A DNA stretch of 64,000 nucleotides from Desulfitobacterium chlororespirans DSM 11544 (GTDB lineage Bacteria > Bacillota > Desulfitobacteriia > Desulfitobacteriales > Desulfitobacteriaceae). The DNA lies in contig NZ_FRDN01000018.1 of the NCBI RefSeq assembly GCF_900143285.1, positions 1 through 64,000 of the forward strand. Reading direction: 5' to 3'. Both the position numbers and the translations under genes were made by a program. Position 1 is the first letter of the stretch; each line of letters starts with the position of its first letter. The notes below the pieces were generated by a model. That model saw nothing but the letters and a program-made list of their open reading frames with translations, made no database searches and was not told where the DNA came from. This document shows positions 1 to 8,147 of this stretch, piece after piece.

Positions 1-80
1 TATTGTGCCATATCAGCAGGATTGTCCAAGACGTAATTATCGCCCACAATCCCTTTTAACTCACTTAGTGTATTGCTCAT
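1..80 (-). CDS. FAD-binding oxidase, GlcD-like (5' end only)
   Basis: Only the first 26 codons lie in the window; the gene runs off the left edge. The readable start (MSNTLSELKGIVGDNYVL) resembles the N-terminus of GlcD/LldD-type FAD-linked 2-hydroxyacid dehydrogenases, which begin with a short helix and an 'IVG..NV' segment before the PP-loop FAD domain. An AAAGGCGGG ribosome site lies just upstream of the ATG. It follows the GlcF-like Fe-S gene by 79 nt on the same strand, so the two probably form the flavin and Fe-S subunits of a lactate or glycolate dehydrogenase served by the lactate permease upstream. The call rests mainly on context, as the catalytic domain is outside the window. Confidence 0.6.
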   Translation of the reverse strand, partial: MSNTLSELKGIVGDNYVLDNPADMAQ

Positions 81-159
81 GACTACCCGCCTTTCAACTT
101 ATTTTATCCAAATCTGCGGTATGATAATATTTCGTGCTCATTGATCTGCTCCGTGGGAA

Positions 160-1404
160 TTAGTCTTCGTAAGCCCTCGCTATTAGATCCGCAACATGCA
201 TTACTTTTTGCTTTTGACCAACCATATTGATTCCGCCTTGCAATCTCATGATACATGCGGGACAGCTGGTGGCCACTACTTCAACGCCACTGTCTTCAAT
301 ATTTTTAGCCTTTTGGCGTGTAATATCAGTAGCCATTTCGTGATAGAAGGCTTGTACAAGTCCGGAAGCTCCGCAGCAGCGGTTGGCTTCAAACATTTCA
401 ATATATTCTACTCTCGGCAGGCTCTTTAACAGTTTACGAGGTTGCTCAGTAACTTTGATACCCCGAACCATATGACAAGGATCATGATAAGTTACTTTAA
501 CGGGGGTAAAACTATGGAGCTTGCTTTCATCGACTCCGATTTCAGCCATATATTCGGAGAATTCTTTGACCAAAGAAGTGAATCTCTTGACCTTCGGCAG
601 GTAAGTGACATCATTGGCAAATAGCTTCAGGTAATCCTTTTGAAGCATTGCCGCACAGGATCCGCAGGCGACGATAATTGCCTCTATCTTTTTATCGAGG
701 AAGGTATCAATGGTTTTGCGAGCATTGCCCCTAGCCGTTTCAAAATCCCCATAAGCGTATTGCGGAAGACCGCAACATACTTGCTCTTTAGGGATGATTA
801 CTTCGCAATCATTTTTCGTTAAAACTTTAACGACTGACTTCGCAGTGTCATCAAGTGAAAAGTTTAAGAAGCAGCCTACATAAAAGGCGACCTTGTGTTT
901 CGGTTGAGCAACGAGAATCCTTGAAGGAACTTGGTCAAGAAATGGAACCTGTGCCACATTCATGCCTTTAATATCGACACCGCGGAAATAATCTATTCCA
1001 TCGACCTTATTAAGAATACTCTTACCAATTCCACCAAAGAGCTTAAAAGCTCTTTCCAGTTTGTTTGGGTTTGCTAGTGTATTAAGAGCGTAGGACTTAG
1101 CAAATGGTTTAACTCCATTTTTAAGCTTTAGATCACGACGAGCTGCCATGACCAATTCCTTCCCACTTACCCCACTAGGGCAAGCAATCGCACATTCTCC
1201 ACAAAGCAAACAGCTGTTGATGGCATCCTTATAATCCGCATCCAGCTTAATTTTCCCATCAGCAACTGCTTTAATTAGTTGGATTCTTCCCCGTGCAACT
1301 TTAGTCTCCGCTCCGTCAACCTTGTAAGTTTTACAAGATGTATGACAGAAACCACATTTGTTACACGTGTTTAGCATTTCATAAACTTCCGCTAAAACCC
1401 CCAC
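160..1404 (-). CDS. Fe-S oxidoreductase subunit, GlcF-like (CCG domains)
   Basis: A 414-residue electron-transfer subunit of a 2-hydroxyacid (probably lactate) dehydrogenase. Two ferredoxin-type cluster motifs are visible: C14xxC17xxC20xxxC24 and C65xxC68xxC71xxxC75. Two cysteine-rich CCG domains follow, at CCGLPQ (about residue 210) and CCGASG (about residue 344). This order is the normal GlcF/LldE-like layout. The start is GTG with AGGGGA seven bases upstream. It sits between the lactate permease gene and a GlcD-like gene on the same strand. Family knowledge says such subunits pass electrons from the flavoprotein to the quinone pool; the exact substrate is inferred from the permease. A second, separate GlcD/GlcF-like pair lies at 29989-32628. 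Confidence 0.85.
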   Translation of the reverse strand: MGVLAEVYEMLNTCNKCGFCHTSCKTYKVDGAETKVARGRIQLIKAVADGKIKLDADYKDAINSCLLCGECAIACPSGVSGKELVMAARRDLKLKNGVKPFAKSYALNTLANPNKLERAFKLFGGIGKSILNKVDGIDYFRGVDIKGMNVAQVPFLDQVPSRILVAQPKHKVAFYVGCFLNFSLDDTAKSVVKVLTKNDCEVIIPKEQVCCGLPQYAYGDFETARGNARKTIDTFLDKKIEAIIVACGSCAAMLQKDYLKLFANDVTYLPKVKRFTSLVKEFSEYMAEIGVDESKLHSFTPVKVTYHDPCHMVRGIKVTEQPRKLLKSLPRVEYIEMFEANRCCGASGLVQAFYHEMATDITRQKAKNIEDSGVEVVATSCPACIMRLQGGINMVGQKQKVMHVADLIARAYED

Positions 1405-1495
1405 TTTAACTTCCCCTTTCTTGGTAGGTGGTTAGACCACCGAATCAAATAGTTAAAATTCCGCAGCAATTCAAGTTACTGAGACCATAAATGGG

Positions 1496-1532
1496 GTCGC
1501 AATTTGAGGTAGTACCCTCCTCAAATTGCGAC
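1496..1532 (-). other. Intercistronic stem-loop between permease and GlcF genes
   Basis: A perfect 14-bp inverted repeat (arms 1496-1509 and 1519-1532, 9-nt loop) lies just after the permease stop codon. No T-run follows on the minus strand, so it is more likely an mRNA-stabilising or processing hairpin, or a weak terminator that lowers expression of the downstream oxidase genes, than a full stop. Confidence 0.6.
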
Positions 1533-1542
1533 AAATTACTGC

Positions 1543-3264
1543 TTAAGGCATCCAAACCTGCATCCATGGGAACACATAAGCCTGAGCCCAAACAAAAGTG
1601 CTAATCAGGATTCCCAGAATTAGACTGTGCCAGAAGACTGCCCGGAAAATAGGCCCCACGGCTGCCATACCTTCATGATGATTCTTGTAACAAGCAACCG
1701 TTGCAACTACCATGCTTTGAGCATTGATTATTTTACCCATAACACCACCGGTACTGTTGGCAGTAACGATAAGTACAGGATTCAATCCTAACTGCTCAGC
1801 AGTGATTCTTTGCAAGTTACCAAACATAGCATTGGATGAAGCATCTGAGCCCGTCAGGAATACACCTAACCAACCAAGCATGGAAGCAAAGAAGGGGTAA
1901 GCTGCTCCAGTTTTAGTGAATGCCAGACCGAGAACAGCGTCAGTGCCGGAATATCGGGTCATGAATCCGAAGCCCAATACGGTGCAGATTACAGATAATG
2001 GGACTTTCATACGTGAGATAGTCATGCTAAAGGCAGCCTTCCATTGTGAGGAACTTAATTTCAGAACGAAAAACCCTGATATCAAAGCGGCAAGCAGAAT
2101 TCCAGTACCGGCCATGGTGAGGAAATTAAACTTGAAAACAGCGGCCATCGGAGTGTCGCCGGAGCCGACAGGTGGAGTATGATAAACAAGATTGTGCAAA
2201 TAGGGCCAGTTAAAGGTCGGACAGAATAGATTGTTCAGAGTAGTTTTTACGCTATTTAAGCCGATAATGAAAACAGTGCTGCCAAGAAGAGCCCAAGGCG
2301 TCCAGGCTTTAATATATTCTGAGATGGTGTGCTTGGCGAATTTCCCGGTTTCAGATAATTTAGATTGATTGTCTGCAGAATCAGCATGTCCCATAATATG
2401 TTTGGGTTTCCATACTCTCAGAAAGAGGATGGTAAGAATCATCGAGAAGATTCCGGCAGTAATATTAATTACCCCTGTCCAGCCCATCTGCGAGAAGATA
2501 AATTGAGCAAGAGCAAAAGAAGCGCCGCAGACAAGGGTTGCCGGCCAGACATCCCAGACATCTTTCCAGGAGCCTTTGTCCATGAAGACCAATGTGGCAA
2601 CGAGCCAGAAGGGCACAATGATTGAGAAGAGGACCAGCTGGCGGCCGGCCATCATGGTGAGATAGTGCTCAGGAATACCGGAGGCTGCAGAAAGGGTAAT
2701 AATCGGAGTCCCCACAGCACCGAAAGCAACCGGTGAGGTATTAGCAATCAGGCAGATAACAGCAGCAGTCATGGGACGGAAACCTAAGCCTACCATAATT
2801 GCACCGCAGACAGCAACTGGAGTACCAAAACCACTTGTTCCTTCCATAAAGGCACCGAATGAGAAGGCGATGATTAAAGCTTGGAGGCGACGGTCATCAG
2901 TAATTCCGGCGATTGAATCTTTAAGTACTTCAAACTGGCCAGTAACAACTGTGATGTTATAGAGGAAAATAGCAGTAAAAACGATCCAGCCAATAGGGAA
3001 AACTCCGCTGGTAAAGAAGCCGAACAAGAAGGAAGAAGCTGCAATTGACGGAGGCATTTTCATCACCAAAGTAACGATACAAAAGGCAACCAAGGTTGCA
3101 AGGATAGCAGCATAAGGAGCAAAGATACCCAATTGCCTATGGCCTTGCTTGTCTTTATGTGGGTGAAGTGCCAGCAAGTAAAGAAGAACGATAATCGGCA
3201 GTGCCGCAAGAAAAGTTGACAAATAAACATTTTCGGTTGGGTTATAATTTTGAAAGTAAGTCAA
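1543..3264 (-). CDS. lctP: L-lactate permease (LctP/LldP family)
   Basis: A 573-residue polytopic membrane protein, the usual length for the lactate permease family, which imports lactate (and glycolate) by proton symport. Family segments seen include the glycine-rich EGTSGFGTPVA motif after about residue 140 and GSDASSNAMFGN and NSTGGVMGKIINAQS near the C-terminus. The start is TTG with GGAGGG eight bases upstream. A sigma-A-type promoter and an 18-bp palindromic operator lie upstream (3423-3476). Downstream are the GlcF-like and GlcD-like genes, so uptake and oxidation of lactate are probably co-regulated. Confidence 0.93.
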   Translation of the reverse strand: MTYFQNYNPTENVYLSTFLAALPIIVLLYLLALHPHKDKQGHRQLGIFAPYAAILATLVAFCIVTLVMKMPPSIAASSFLFGFFTSGVFPIGWIVFTAIFLYNITVVTGQFEVLKDSIAGITDDRRLQALIIAFSFGAFMEGTSGFGTPVAVCGAIMVGLGFRPMTAAVICLIANTSPVAFGAVGTPIITLSAASGIPEHYLTMMAGRQLVLFSIIVPFWLVATLVFMDKGSWKDVWDVWPATLVCGASFALAQFIFSQMGWTGVINITAGIFSMILTILFLRVWKPKHIMGHADSADNQSKLSETGKFAKHTISEYIKAWTPWALLGSTVFIIGLNSVKTTLNNLFCPTFNWPYLHNLVYHTPPVGSGDTPMAAVFKFNFLTMAGTGILLAALISGFFVLKLSSSQWKAAFSMTISRMKVPLSVICTVLGFGFMTRYSGTDAVLGLAFTKTGAAYPFFASMLGWLGVFLTGSDASSNAMFGNLQRITAEQLGLNPVLIVTANSTGGVMGKIINAQSMVVATVACYKNHHEGMAAVGPIFRAVFWHSLILGILISTFVWAQAYVFPWMQVWMP

Positions 3265-3422
3265 AACAATTTCCCTCCATCGTTAAAATAATTTATTAAG
3301 GGTTAGACTGACGCTAAAGATGAAAGTTTTCTCATTCACAAGATGCAGTTTGCCGCGCTGATAAGCAGGTACTTTTCGATTTGCCTTTTATGTGCTTGAT
3401 GTTTTACCAAATAAGTCAAGAT

Positions 3423-3440
3423 AATACAAGCGCTTGTATT
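3423..3440. promoter_or_regulatory. 18-bp perfect palindrome, candidate operator of lctP
   Basis: AATACAAGCGCTTGTATT is a perfect inverted repeat. It starts seven bases downstream of the -10 box of the lctP promoter, so it covers the expected transcription start, a position typical of repressor binding. The AAGCGCTT core with a central CG resembles LacI/CcpA-type operators but differs from the cre consensus at two positions. The cognate regulator is not identified. Confidence 0.6.
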
Positions 3441-3447
3441 GGTTTAT

Positions 3448-3476
3448 ATTATAGGGAGTGAGAAAAGTTTAGTAAA
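3448..3476 (-). promoter_or_regulatory. Sigma-A-type promoter of lctP
   Basis: On the minus strand a TTTACT -35 box (3471-3476) and a perfect TATAAT -10 box (3448-3453) are separated by 17 bp. It points at the lactate permease gene about 180 bp downstream and abuts the palindrome at 3423-3440. Confidence 0.65.
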
Positions 3477-3576
3477 ATATCAATTAGGAATATAATGTAT
3501 CGATAAAATGAATAAAGTTCAATAATGGTACGACTCAGTCAGGTTTAAAAATAATGATTTTTTCGACAAAAGAACA

Positions 3577-3615
3577 CAAAAAAGACGTTTGGAAGTAGGA
3601 GTCCCTAACGTCTTT
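3577..3615 (-). terminator. Rho-independent terminator of the LysR gene
   Basis: Arms 3581-3589 and 3607-3615 (AAAGACGTT / AACGTCTTT) form a 9-bp stem with a 17-nt loop. On the minus strand it is followed by a T-run. It lies 58 bp after the LysR stop codon. The rest of 3265-3672 holds the lctP promoter and no gene. Confidence 0.75.
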
Positions 3616-3672
3616 CTGAAATTAATGGAATTTAGCCCTAGCTTTATGATATTGAGTGCAACCCCAAGAGGG

Positions 3673-4557
3673 TTATTGAAGCAGGAAGTGATCCTTAAAG
3701 AACGCTAATAATTCGCGAGCAGCATGGGGAAGATAACGTCCCTTTTTCCAGGTCAAGGCTAACTGAAGGCAAAGGTTCGAATCAGAGAAGGGCCGGTAGA
3801 TAATGTTTGCCGGATCGAGTACATGGCAGATCTTAGTTGGTAAGAGGGCTAAACCAAGCTTGGCAGCCACCATTTGGGTCATCAATTCACGCTGAGAGGT
3901 TTTGAAAGCAATTTCCGGGTCGATCCCGGCTCGCCTGCATCCTGCAATAATAATATCATGGAGCTTATAGTCGCTATTGTATAGAATCAGTTGCTCTCCG
4001 GCAAAGTCTTTGTAATCAATACATTCCTTTAGAGTTAAAGGATGATTAGGGTGCATAATGACACTAAGGGGGTCTTGTTCGAACCAAATCCATTCAAAGA
4101 GATCGTTATCTTCAGGAGTAAAAATGCCGAAATCCAGCAAGCCATCTTGAAGAGAAGCCTCAATCTTTTTGGGGCCATACTCAAAAAGCTGAACTTGAAT
4201 TTTAGGATACTCATTTTTAAAAGCCCCGAGCATATGGGAAAAGGTGGTGACAGCCGTAATGGGAGGGAGCCCAATGTGGATTTTTCCTGTTTGTAGCTTG
4301 GCCAGGCCTTCTAATTGAGTGTTAATATTTCTAAAGGCGGCTACAATTTGTTGCGCTTGCTCAAGAACAAGCTCTCCGGCATCGGTCAGCTTTACATATT
4401 TGGTACTGCGATAGAACAATGCTTTTCCCAGTTCTGCTTCCAGATCCTTAATCGCTTTACTGATTGAGGGTTGGGAGGTATGGGTTACCTCAGCTGCGAC
4501 ACTAAAACTTTTGTGACGTGCAACTTCGATGAAATATTCTAAATGCCGTATTTCCAC
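3673..4557 (-). CDS. LysR-family transcriptional regulator
   Basis: A LysR-type activator/repressor of about 294 residues: an N-terminal winged helix-turn-helix (EIRHLEYFIEVARHKSFSVA, then TQPSISKAIKDLE) followed by a substrate-binding domain. The chosen start is GTG at 4557, because AAAGGTGG lies nine bases upstream and the protein then begins EIRHLEYF like most of the family; ATGs at 4566 and 4578 lack a usable ribosome site. It is divergent from a TDT-like transporter gene. An inverted repeat GAATAC-ACC-GTATTC in the shared upstream region recurs near the cupin/CitE promoters, suggesting it controls those genes. The inducer is unknown; a C4 or hydroxy acid is a guess from the neighbours. 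Confidence 0.9.
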   Translation of the reverse strand: MEIRHLEYFIEVARHKSFSVAAEVTHTSQPSISKAIKDLEAELGKALFYRSTKYVKLTDAGELVLEQAQQIVAAFRNINTQLEGLAKLQTGKIHIGLPPITAVTTFSHMLGAFKNEYPKIQVQLFEYGPKKIEASLQDGLLDFGIFTPEDNDLFEWIWFEQDPLSVIMHPNHPLTLKECIDYKDFAGEQLILYNSDYKLHDIIIAGCRRAGIDPEIAFKTSQRELMTQMVAAKLGLALLPTKICHVLDPANIIYRPFSDSNLCLQLALTWKKGRYLPHAARELLAFFKDHFLLQ

Positions 4558-4591
4558 TTTATCCATCCACCTTTGCATTTATTCGTTGTCT

Positions 4592-4606
4592 GAATACACC
4601 GTATTC
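4592..4606. promoter_or_regulatory. Inverted repeat GAATAC-N3-GTATTC, candidate LysR box
   Basis: Perfect 6-bp half-sites with a 3-nt spacer lie 35 bp upstream of the LysR start and between it and the divergent transporter gene. The almost identical GAATAT-N3-GTATTC occurs at 7039-7053. A LysR autoregulatory site is the simplest reading. Confidence 0.55.
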
Positions 4607-4772
4607 GTAACGAGTATTTCACATCTTCAGAGAAGATAATTAAAATGAGAATAGAAGCGAGAAAAGCCTGAAGAATAGATTCGTGAGATTGGATACCTTT
4701 TAAGTATAATGCAAATTTCTGATATCTTCCAGACTTGGTAAAATTCCAGCACTTCCTGAAAGGGTTACAGGT

Positions 4773-5585
4773 ATGCAAAAGTTATTTTCTTTAAAGCATC
4801 AGACCTTTACCTATTTGTCAATCATGATTGGGATGGGGAGCTGGAGCAATATTCTTTATCCATGGATGTCAGAGGTGATGTCCTTGTACGCTCCTTTTCA
4901 CGGATATATCTTGCTAATTATTTTTTGGTCTACAGCAGTGGCTGGGATTTGTGTTTTTGTCTATAGAGAGATGAGCAAAGAGATAAATATGACTCGATTC
5001 ATGTTACCCATGCTATATATGAGCGTTCAGCTTATTGGCAACGCCTGTTTGGAAAAAGCGATTATTCTTAATTTAAATTGGGTATGGCTGCTATTAGGAA
5101 CGAACACCTTGTTATTCATAGTTGGATTCCTGTGGTTCCACTGGCTCAGCGTACTCGTCATTGTTCGGATTGCTCAGCAGTCGCTCACCTTTGCCGGAAT
5201 CCATTCTTTTTTTGTCTTTCTCCTTGGGGCTGTGGGATTGACCATCTGGACAATTCTTGATTATGCTCAGATCTTGCTCCTTATGGGTTTATTGGATAAT
5301 ATACAACCTTTTAAGTTTCTGGCTTGCTTCTTCTGGGGATTTGGTGTTTGGATTATGGGCTTTATTTTTATCCTATGGTGCTATCAGAAGCAGAAGAAAA
5401 TGCCAATCAAAGTGGAGTGGGGGATATATATTTTTTCGTTTCAGGTGTATACGATTGCCAGCGACAAGATTGCTGAAGAATTATTTTCTCCACTTACGTC
5501 AGGGATTTCATCTTTACTGACCATCCTGCTTACTGTACTTTGGCTCCTTTTTTGGTGGAAAAGGGTAGGAGTATTCACTTCATAA
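4773..5585 (+). CDS. Multi-spanning membrane protein, TDT-family-like transporter
   Basis: A 270-residue, very hydrophobic protein with about eight predicted membrane segments. Two segments recall the tellurite-resistance/dicarboxylate transporter (TDT, TehA/Mae1) family: the first helix with IMIGMGSWSNILYPW, and VEWGIYIFSFQVYTIASDK, which resembles the family's W-x-FP-x-A-x-A pattern. TDT proteins export or import malate-like dicarboxylates or act as anion channels. The gene is divergent from the LysR regulator, with 215 bp between the chosen starts, and is probably controlled by it. The family assignment is tentative. The gene ends at a shared bidirectional terminator. Confidence 0.55.
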   Translation: MQKLFSLKHQTFTYLSIMIGMGSWSNILYPWMSEVMSLYAPFHGYILLIIFWSTAVAGICVFVYREMSKEINMTRFMLPMLYMSVQLIGNACLEKAIILNLNWVWLLLGTNTLLFIVGFLWFHWLSVLVIVRIAQQSLTFAGIHSFFVFLLGAVGLTIWTILDYAQILLLMGLLDNIQPFKFLACFFWGFGVWIMGFIFILWCYQKQKKMPIKVEWGIYIFSFQVYTIASDKIAEELFSPLTSGISSLLTILLTVLWLLFWWKRVGVFTS

Positions 5586-5602
5586 ATTATTTTGAGATAA
5601 AG

Positions 5603-5648
5603 AAAAAGTAGAGTTAAGTTCTTCAGTTGAACATAAACTCTACTTTTT
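5603..5648. terminator. Bidirectional terminator between convergent genes
   Basis: A perfect 13-bp inverted repeat (5603-5615 / 5636-5648) ends in an A-run on one side and a T-run on the other, so it can stop transcription in both directions. The loop contains an extra small GTTC/GAAC hairpin. Confidence 0.85.
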
Positions 5649-5684
5649 TAGGTTTAAGCTAGAATCAATATATTTATTGAGAAA

Positions 5685-6596
5685 TTATACCCGATGCCAA
5701 GCCAGATTTAGTACTCTCTTTGCATTAGCGATCACCAATTCGGGGTCCTCGTCCCCATATGGTTTTACTTCCAGGCTGACAATCGGCCGATTTTCTTTGT
5801 TGAGAAAGCCAATGTCCAGAAGGACGCGGAGATATTCCACGAGTTCATCCACATCATTTTCGCTGCCAGGGAAGCCAAATCGCGGGTGTTCATCTCCATA
5901 AACGGGAGATAGTTTGTCTTTGATAAGAGCGTTGCCCATGTGAGCATGGATAATATAGTCTTTTATAGGGATCAGAGCTTCAGCCGGTGTTTCCCGGAGC
6001 TGAGGCAGGTGGCTTAAGTCCACCATTAAGCCGAAATTATCGTATTCCTGGCAAATCTCCTTAACATATCGATGGGTGATGCCCACAGGTCCAATCAGAG
6101 AACATTTGTCGACATCATAGTCGAATACTTCAATAGCGATCTTCATATTACCCTTGGATTTAGCGTAGGCACATATTTCCTTGGTAGAGCGGATCAGTGC
6201 CTGATAGGCTTCTTCCTTTTTAGCTTCTTCATAGTTTCCGCTGAGGAAGGCGAAGTCCTTGGCGCCCATTTCATAGGCTTCATCAATGCCTTCTTTTACA
6301 TTGGCCAGAGCCAGTAATCTTTCTTCTTCATGGAGGGAATTGATGTTCTGCTTAGTGATCAAGAGCCGGGGCATCCCGGCATAAGAGAATTCCATATGGG
6401 AGGTCTCAATCATCTGCCTTGCTTTTTTTCGAACGATGGGGTCCTTGATCCAGGTCATTTCGACTACTTCAAAATACTCATCCATGGCAATTCTTCTCAG
6501 CGTTTCCAGGATAGGTCCTTCTCCTTTGCCGGTGCTGGGATAAGCCATAAAATGAACGAGACCTACCTTCATATAGTTACGAAAGGATTCATTCAT
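5685..6596 (-). CDS. Sugar phosphate isomerase/epimerase-like TIM-barrel protein
   Basis: A 303-residue protein with the pattern of the xylose isomerase-like TIM barrel (AP endonuclease family 2): EVFDYD, GLMVDLSHLPQ, IIHAHMGNA and VSLEVKPYGDED provide the metal-binding Glu, Asp, His and Glu seen in this fold. AAGGAGG lies nine bases before the ATG. It is 19 bp downstream of the cupin gene and in one operon with it, divergent from the CitE-like/malic enzyme genes. Members act as hydroxy-acid or sugar isomerases, epimerases or dehydratases; the substrate cannot be read from the sequence. Confidence 0.7.
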   Translation of the reverse strand: MNESFRNYMKVGLVHFMAYPSTGKGEGPILETLRRIAMDEYFEVVEMTWIKDPIVRKKARQMIETSHMEFSYAGMPRLLITKQNINSLHEEERLLALANVKEGIDEAYEMGAKDFAFLSGNYEEAKKEEAYQALIRSTKEICAYAKSKGNMKIAIEVFDYDVDKCSLIGPVGITHRYVKEICQEYDNFGLMVDLSHLPQLRETPAEALIPIKDYIIHAHMGNALIKDKLSPVYGDEHPRFGFPGSENDVDELVEYLRVLLDIGFLNKENRPIVSLEVKPYGDEDPELVIANAKRVLNLAWHRV

Positions 6597-6615
6597 AAGG
6601 CAACCTCCTTAAGCT

Positions 6616-6948
6616 TTAATCCACGGGGAAGGATTCGATAGGCACTGGAGCAGAAAAGGCAATCACTACAAGAGGCTCATCTCCAGTATTTTTAATGCCA
6701 TGGGCTTCCCCTTTAAGGTTAGGAATGATCGTACCGGCTTTCATAGGTAAAGATGACCCTTTGCCTCCCAGAAATTCCCCTTCTCCCTGGATAACTACCC
6801 AGATATCATCCGTATTAGGGTGTTGATGGGCAGGAACGGAATCTCCGGGCTGTAGATTGATTATGGCTGTATTGGTGCAATCACTCTCATAAAGTACAGT
6901 CTTTTTGATATTCTTACTTAATATTTCTGCGATTTTAGTAAATTTCAT
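6616..6948 (-). CDS. Small cupin-domain protein
   Basis: A 110-residue single-domain cupin. The first cupin motif is partly visible (PGDSVPAHQHPNTDDIWVVIQGEGEF, with two His and a downstream Glu as metal ligands), followed by the second motif around GEAHGIKNTGDEPLVVIAF. Such small cupins are isomerases, lyases or ligand-binding proteins. AAGGGGG precedes the ATG. It is the first gene of a two-gene minus-strand operon whose promoter region, shared with the divergent CitE-like gene, has repeated TATTC/GAATA elements. Confidence 0.8.
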   Translation of the reverse strand: MKFTKIAEILSKNIKKTVLYESDCTNTAIINLQPGDSVPAHQHPNTDDIWVVIQGEGEFLGGKGSSLPMKAGTIIPNLKGEAHGIKNTGDEPLVVIAFSAPVPIESFPVD

Positions 6949-7038
6949 GTTTATACCCCCTTAAAATTCAACATTTCTCTTAGTTTAAGTTCACCTTTAG
7001 AATAAAGAGTTTTTTAAAGAGAGTAAAATATCCATTTA

Positions 7039-7120
7039 GAATATTGCGTATTCAAGAAGAGAATAAAAGAGGGAAGAAGTCGGAACTTATTCAGAACGTA
7101 AATATACTGTATTCAGAATA
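7039..7120. promoter_or_regulatory. Cluster of GAATA/TATTC repeats in the divergent promoter
   Basis: The region holds GAATAT-TGC-GTATTC (7039-7053), TATTCAGAA at 7088-7096, and TATTCAGAATA at 7110-7120, a perfect 11-bp palindrome. The last two copies are exactly 22 bp apart, two helical turns. The first copy matches the repeat upstream of the LysR gene. This is the expected layout of LysR recognition and activation sites between two divergent target operons. Confidence 0.55.
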
Positions 7121-7204
7121 GGTATTTTACTTAAAGGAACAGGGTATCTACAATGAAAGCACAATAAGAGTATTAAAACTCTGATTTTAGAAGGAGGAAA
7201 GAAA

Positions 7205-8092
7205 ATGACTATTATGAGATCAGTATTGTTTGTGGCGGGAAATGATCAGGAGGGTCTGGATGAGGCCTTAACCTATGGGGCGGATGCACTTATTTTGGAT
7301 CTGGAGGATTTGGTACCACCGCTGGAAAAACCAAGAGCACGCAGAATGGTTCGTGCGAATATTAAGTACGCAGGCTCTCAGAGAGCTGAGGTCTGGGTTC
7401 GGGTGAATGCCTGGGAGACGAATATAACCGATGATGATCTGGAAGCCGCAGTGTGTGAAGGCCTGACAGGAATTAATCTGACCAAGGTTGCCGGTGCCGG
7501 CGATGTGCAGCGTCTGTCCTGGAGACTTGAGGAGCTGGAGCGGAAGAATGGCTTGACCGTGGGAAGCATAAAGATCTGCCTGCTTATTGAGACAGCCATC
7601 GGTGTCGTCAACGCCTACGAGTCTTGTGCAGCCAGTCCTCGCGTTGCTGCAGCTATTTTTGGAGCAGTCGATTTTACCCGTGATATGCAGGTTAAGCTGA
7701 CCCCTGAAGCGAAAGAGCAGCAGTTCGCCCGGGGTTATGTGGCTGTTGCGGCTCGTGCTGCCGGAGTGATAGCTCTTGACGCTCCGTTCCTTAACTACAC
7801 CGACAAAGAAGGCTATGTGCGTAACATAGCCGAGGGACGCCAGTTGGGATATAAAGGCCGGATGATTGTTCACCCCAGCCTTGTGGAAGATGCCAATCGC
7901 CTCTATTCTCCTGACCCGGAGGATGTACAATGGGCCGGTGAGATTAAAAAGGTTTTTGAAGAAAAGGCTATTGCCAAGGGAAAAGCGGCAATCGTCTATA
8001 AAGATAAGCTGGTAGATACTCCTGTGTATAGCAATGCTCTTGATATTCTGGCAAATCAAGCTGAGATTGATGCCAAGCTGGGAAAAAAGTAG
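7205..8092 (+). CDS. HpcH/HpaI aldolase / CitE-like lyase
   Basis: A 295-residue CitE-like protein. Seen: GADALILDLEDLVPP (acidic, metal-linked), the Arg in WVRVNAW, ICLLIETAIGVVNAYE with the metal-binding Glu, and IFGAVDFTRDM with the metal Asp. This family cleaves malyl-CoA, citramalyl-CoA, citryl groups or related 3-hydroxy acids. No CitD/CitF partners are nearby, so a stand-alone malyl- or citramalyl-CoA-type lyase is more likely than citrate lyase. AAGGAGGAAAGAAA precedes the ATG. It is followed by malic enzyme, consistent with malate or its CoA ester as a common intermediate. Confidence 0.8.
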   Translation: MTIMRSVLFVAGNDQEGLDEALTYGADALILDLEDLVPPLEKPRARRMVRANIKYAGSQRAEVWVRVNAWETNITDDDLEAAVCEGLTGINLTKVAGAGDVQRLSWRLEELERKNGLTVGSIKICLLIETAIGVVNAYESCAASPRVAAAIFGAVDFTRDMQVKLTPEAKEQQFARGYVAVAARAAGVIALDAPFLNYTDKEGYVRNIAEGRQLGYKGRMIVHPSLVEDANRLYSPDPEDVQWAGEIKKVFEEKAIAKGKAAIVYKDKLVDTPVYSNALDILANQAEIDAKLGKK

Positions 8093-8147
8093 ATAGGAAC
8101 GTTAAAAAATAGATAGGATAGTTGATAAATAATGAGGAGTGTTTTAA

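Noticed and set aside
3561-3570. TTTCGACAAA, a match to a Spo0A box
   Set aside because: A single short match about 90 bp upstream of the lctP -35, with no second box; expected by chance in a window of this size.
7268-8059. 263-codon minus-strand open frame opposite the CitE-like gene
   Set aside because: Shadow frame; the plus strand encodes a conserved enzyme with all motifs.
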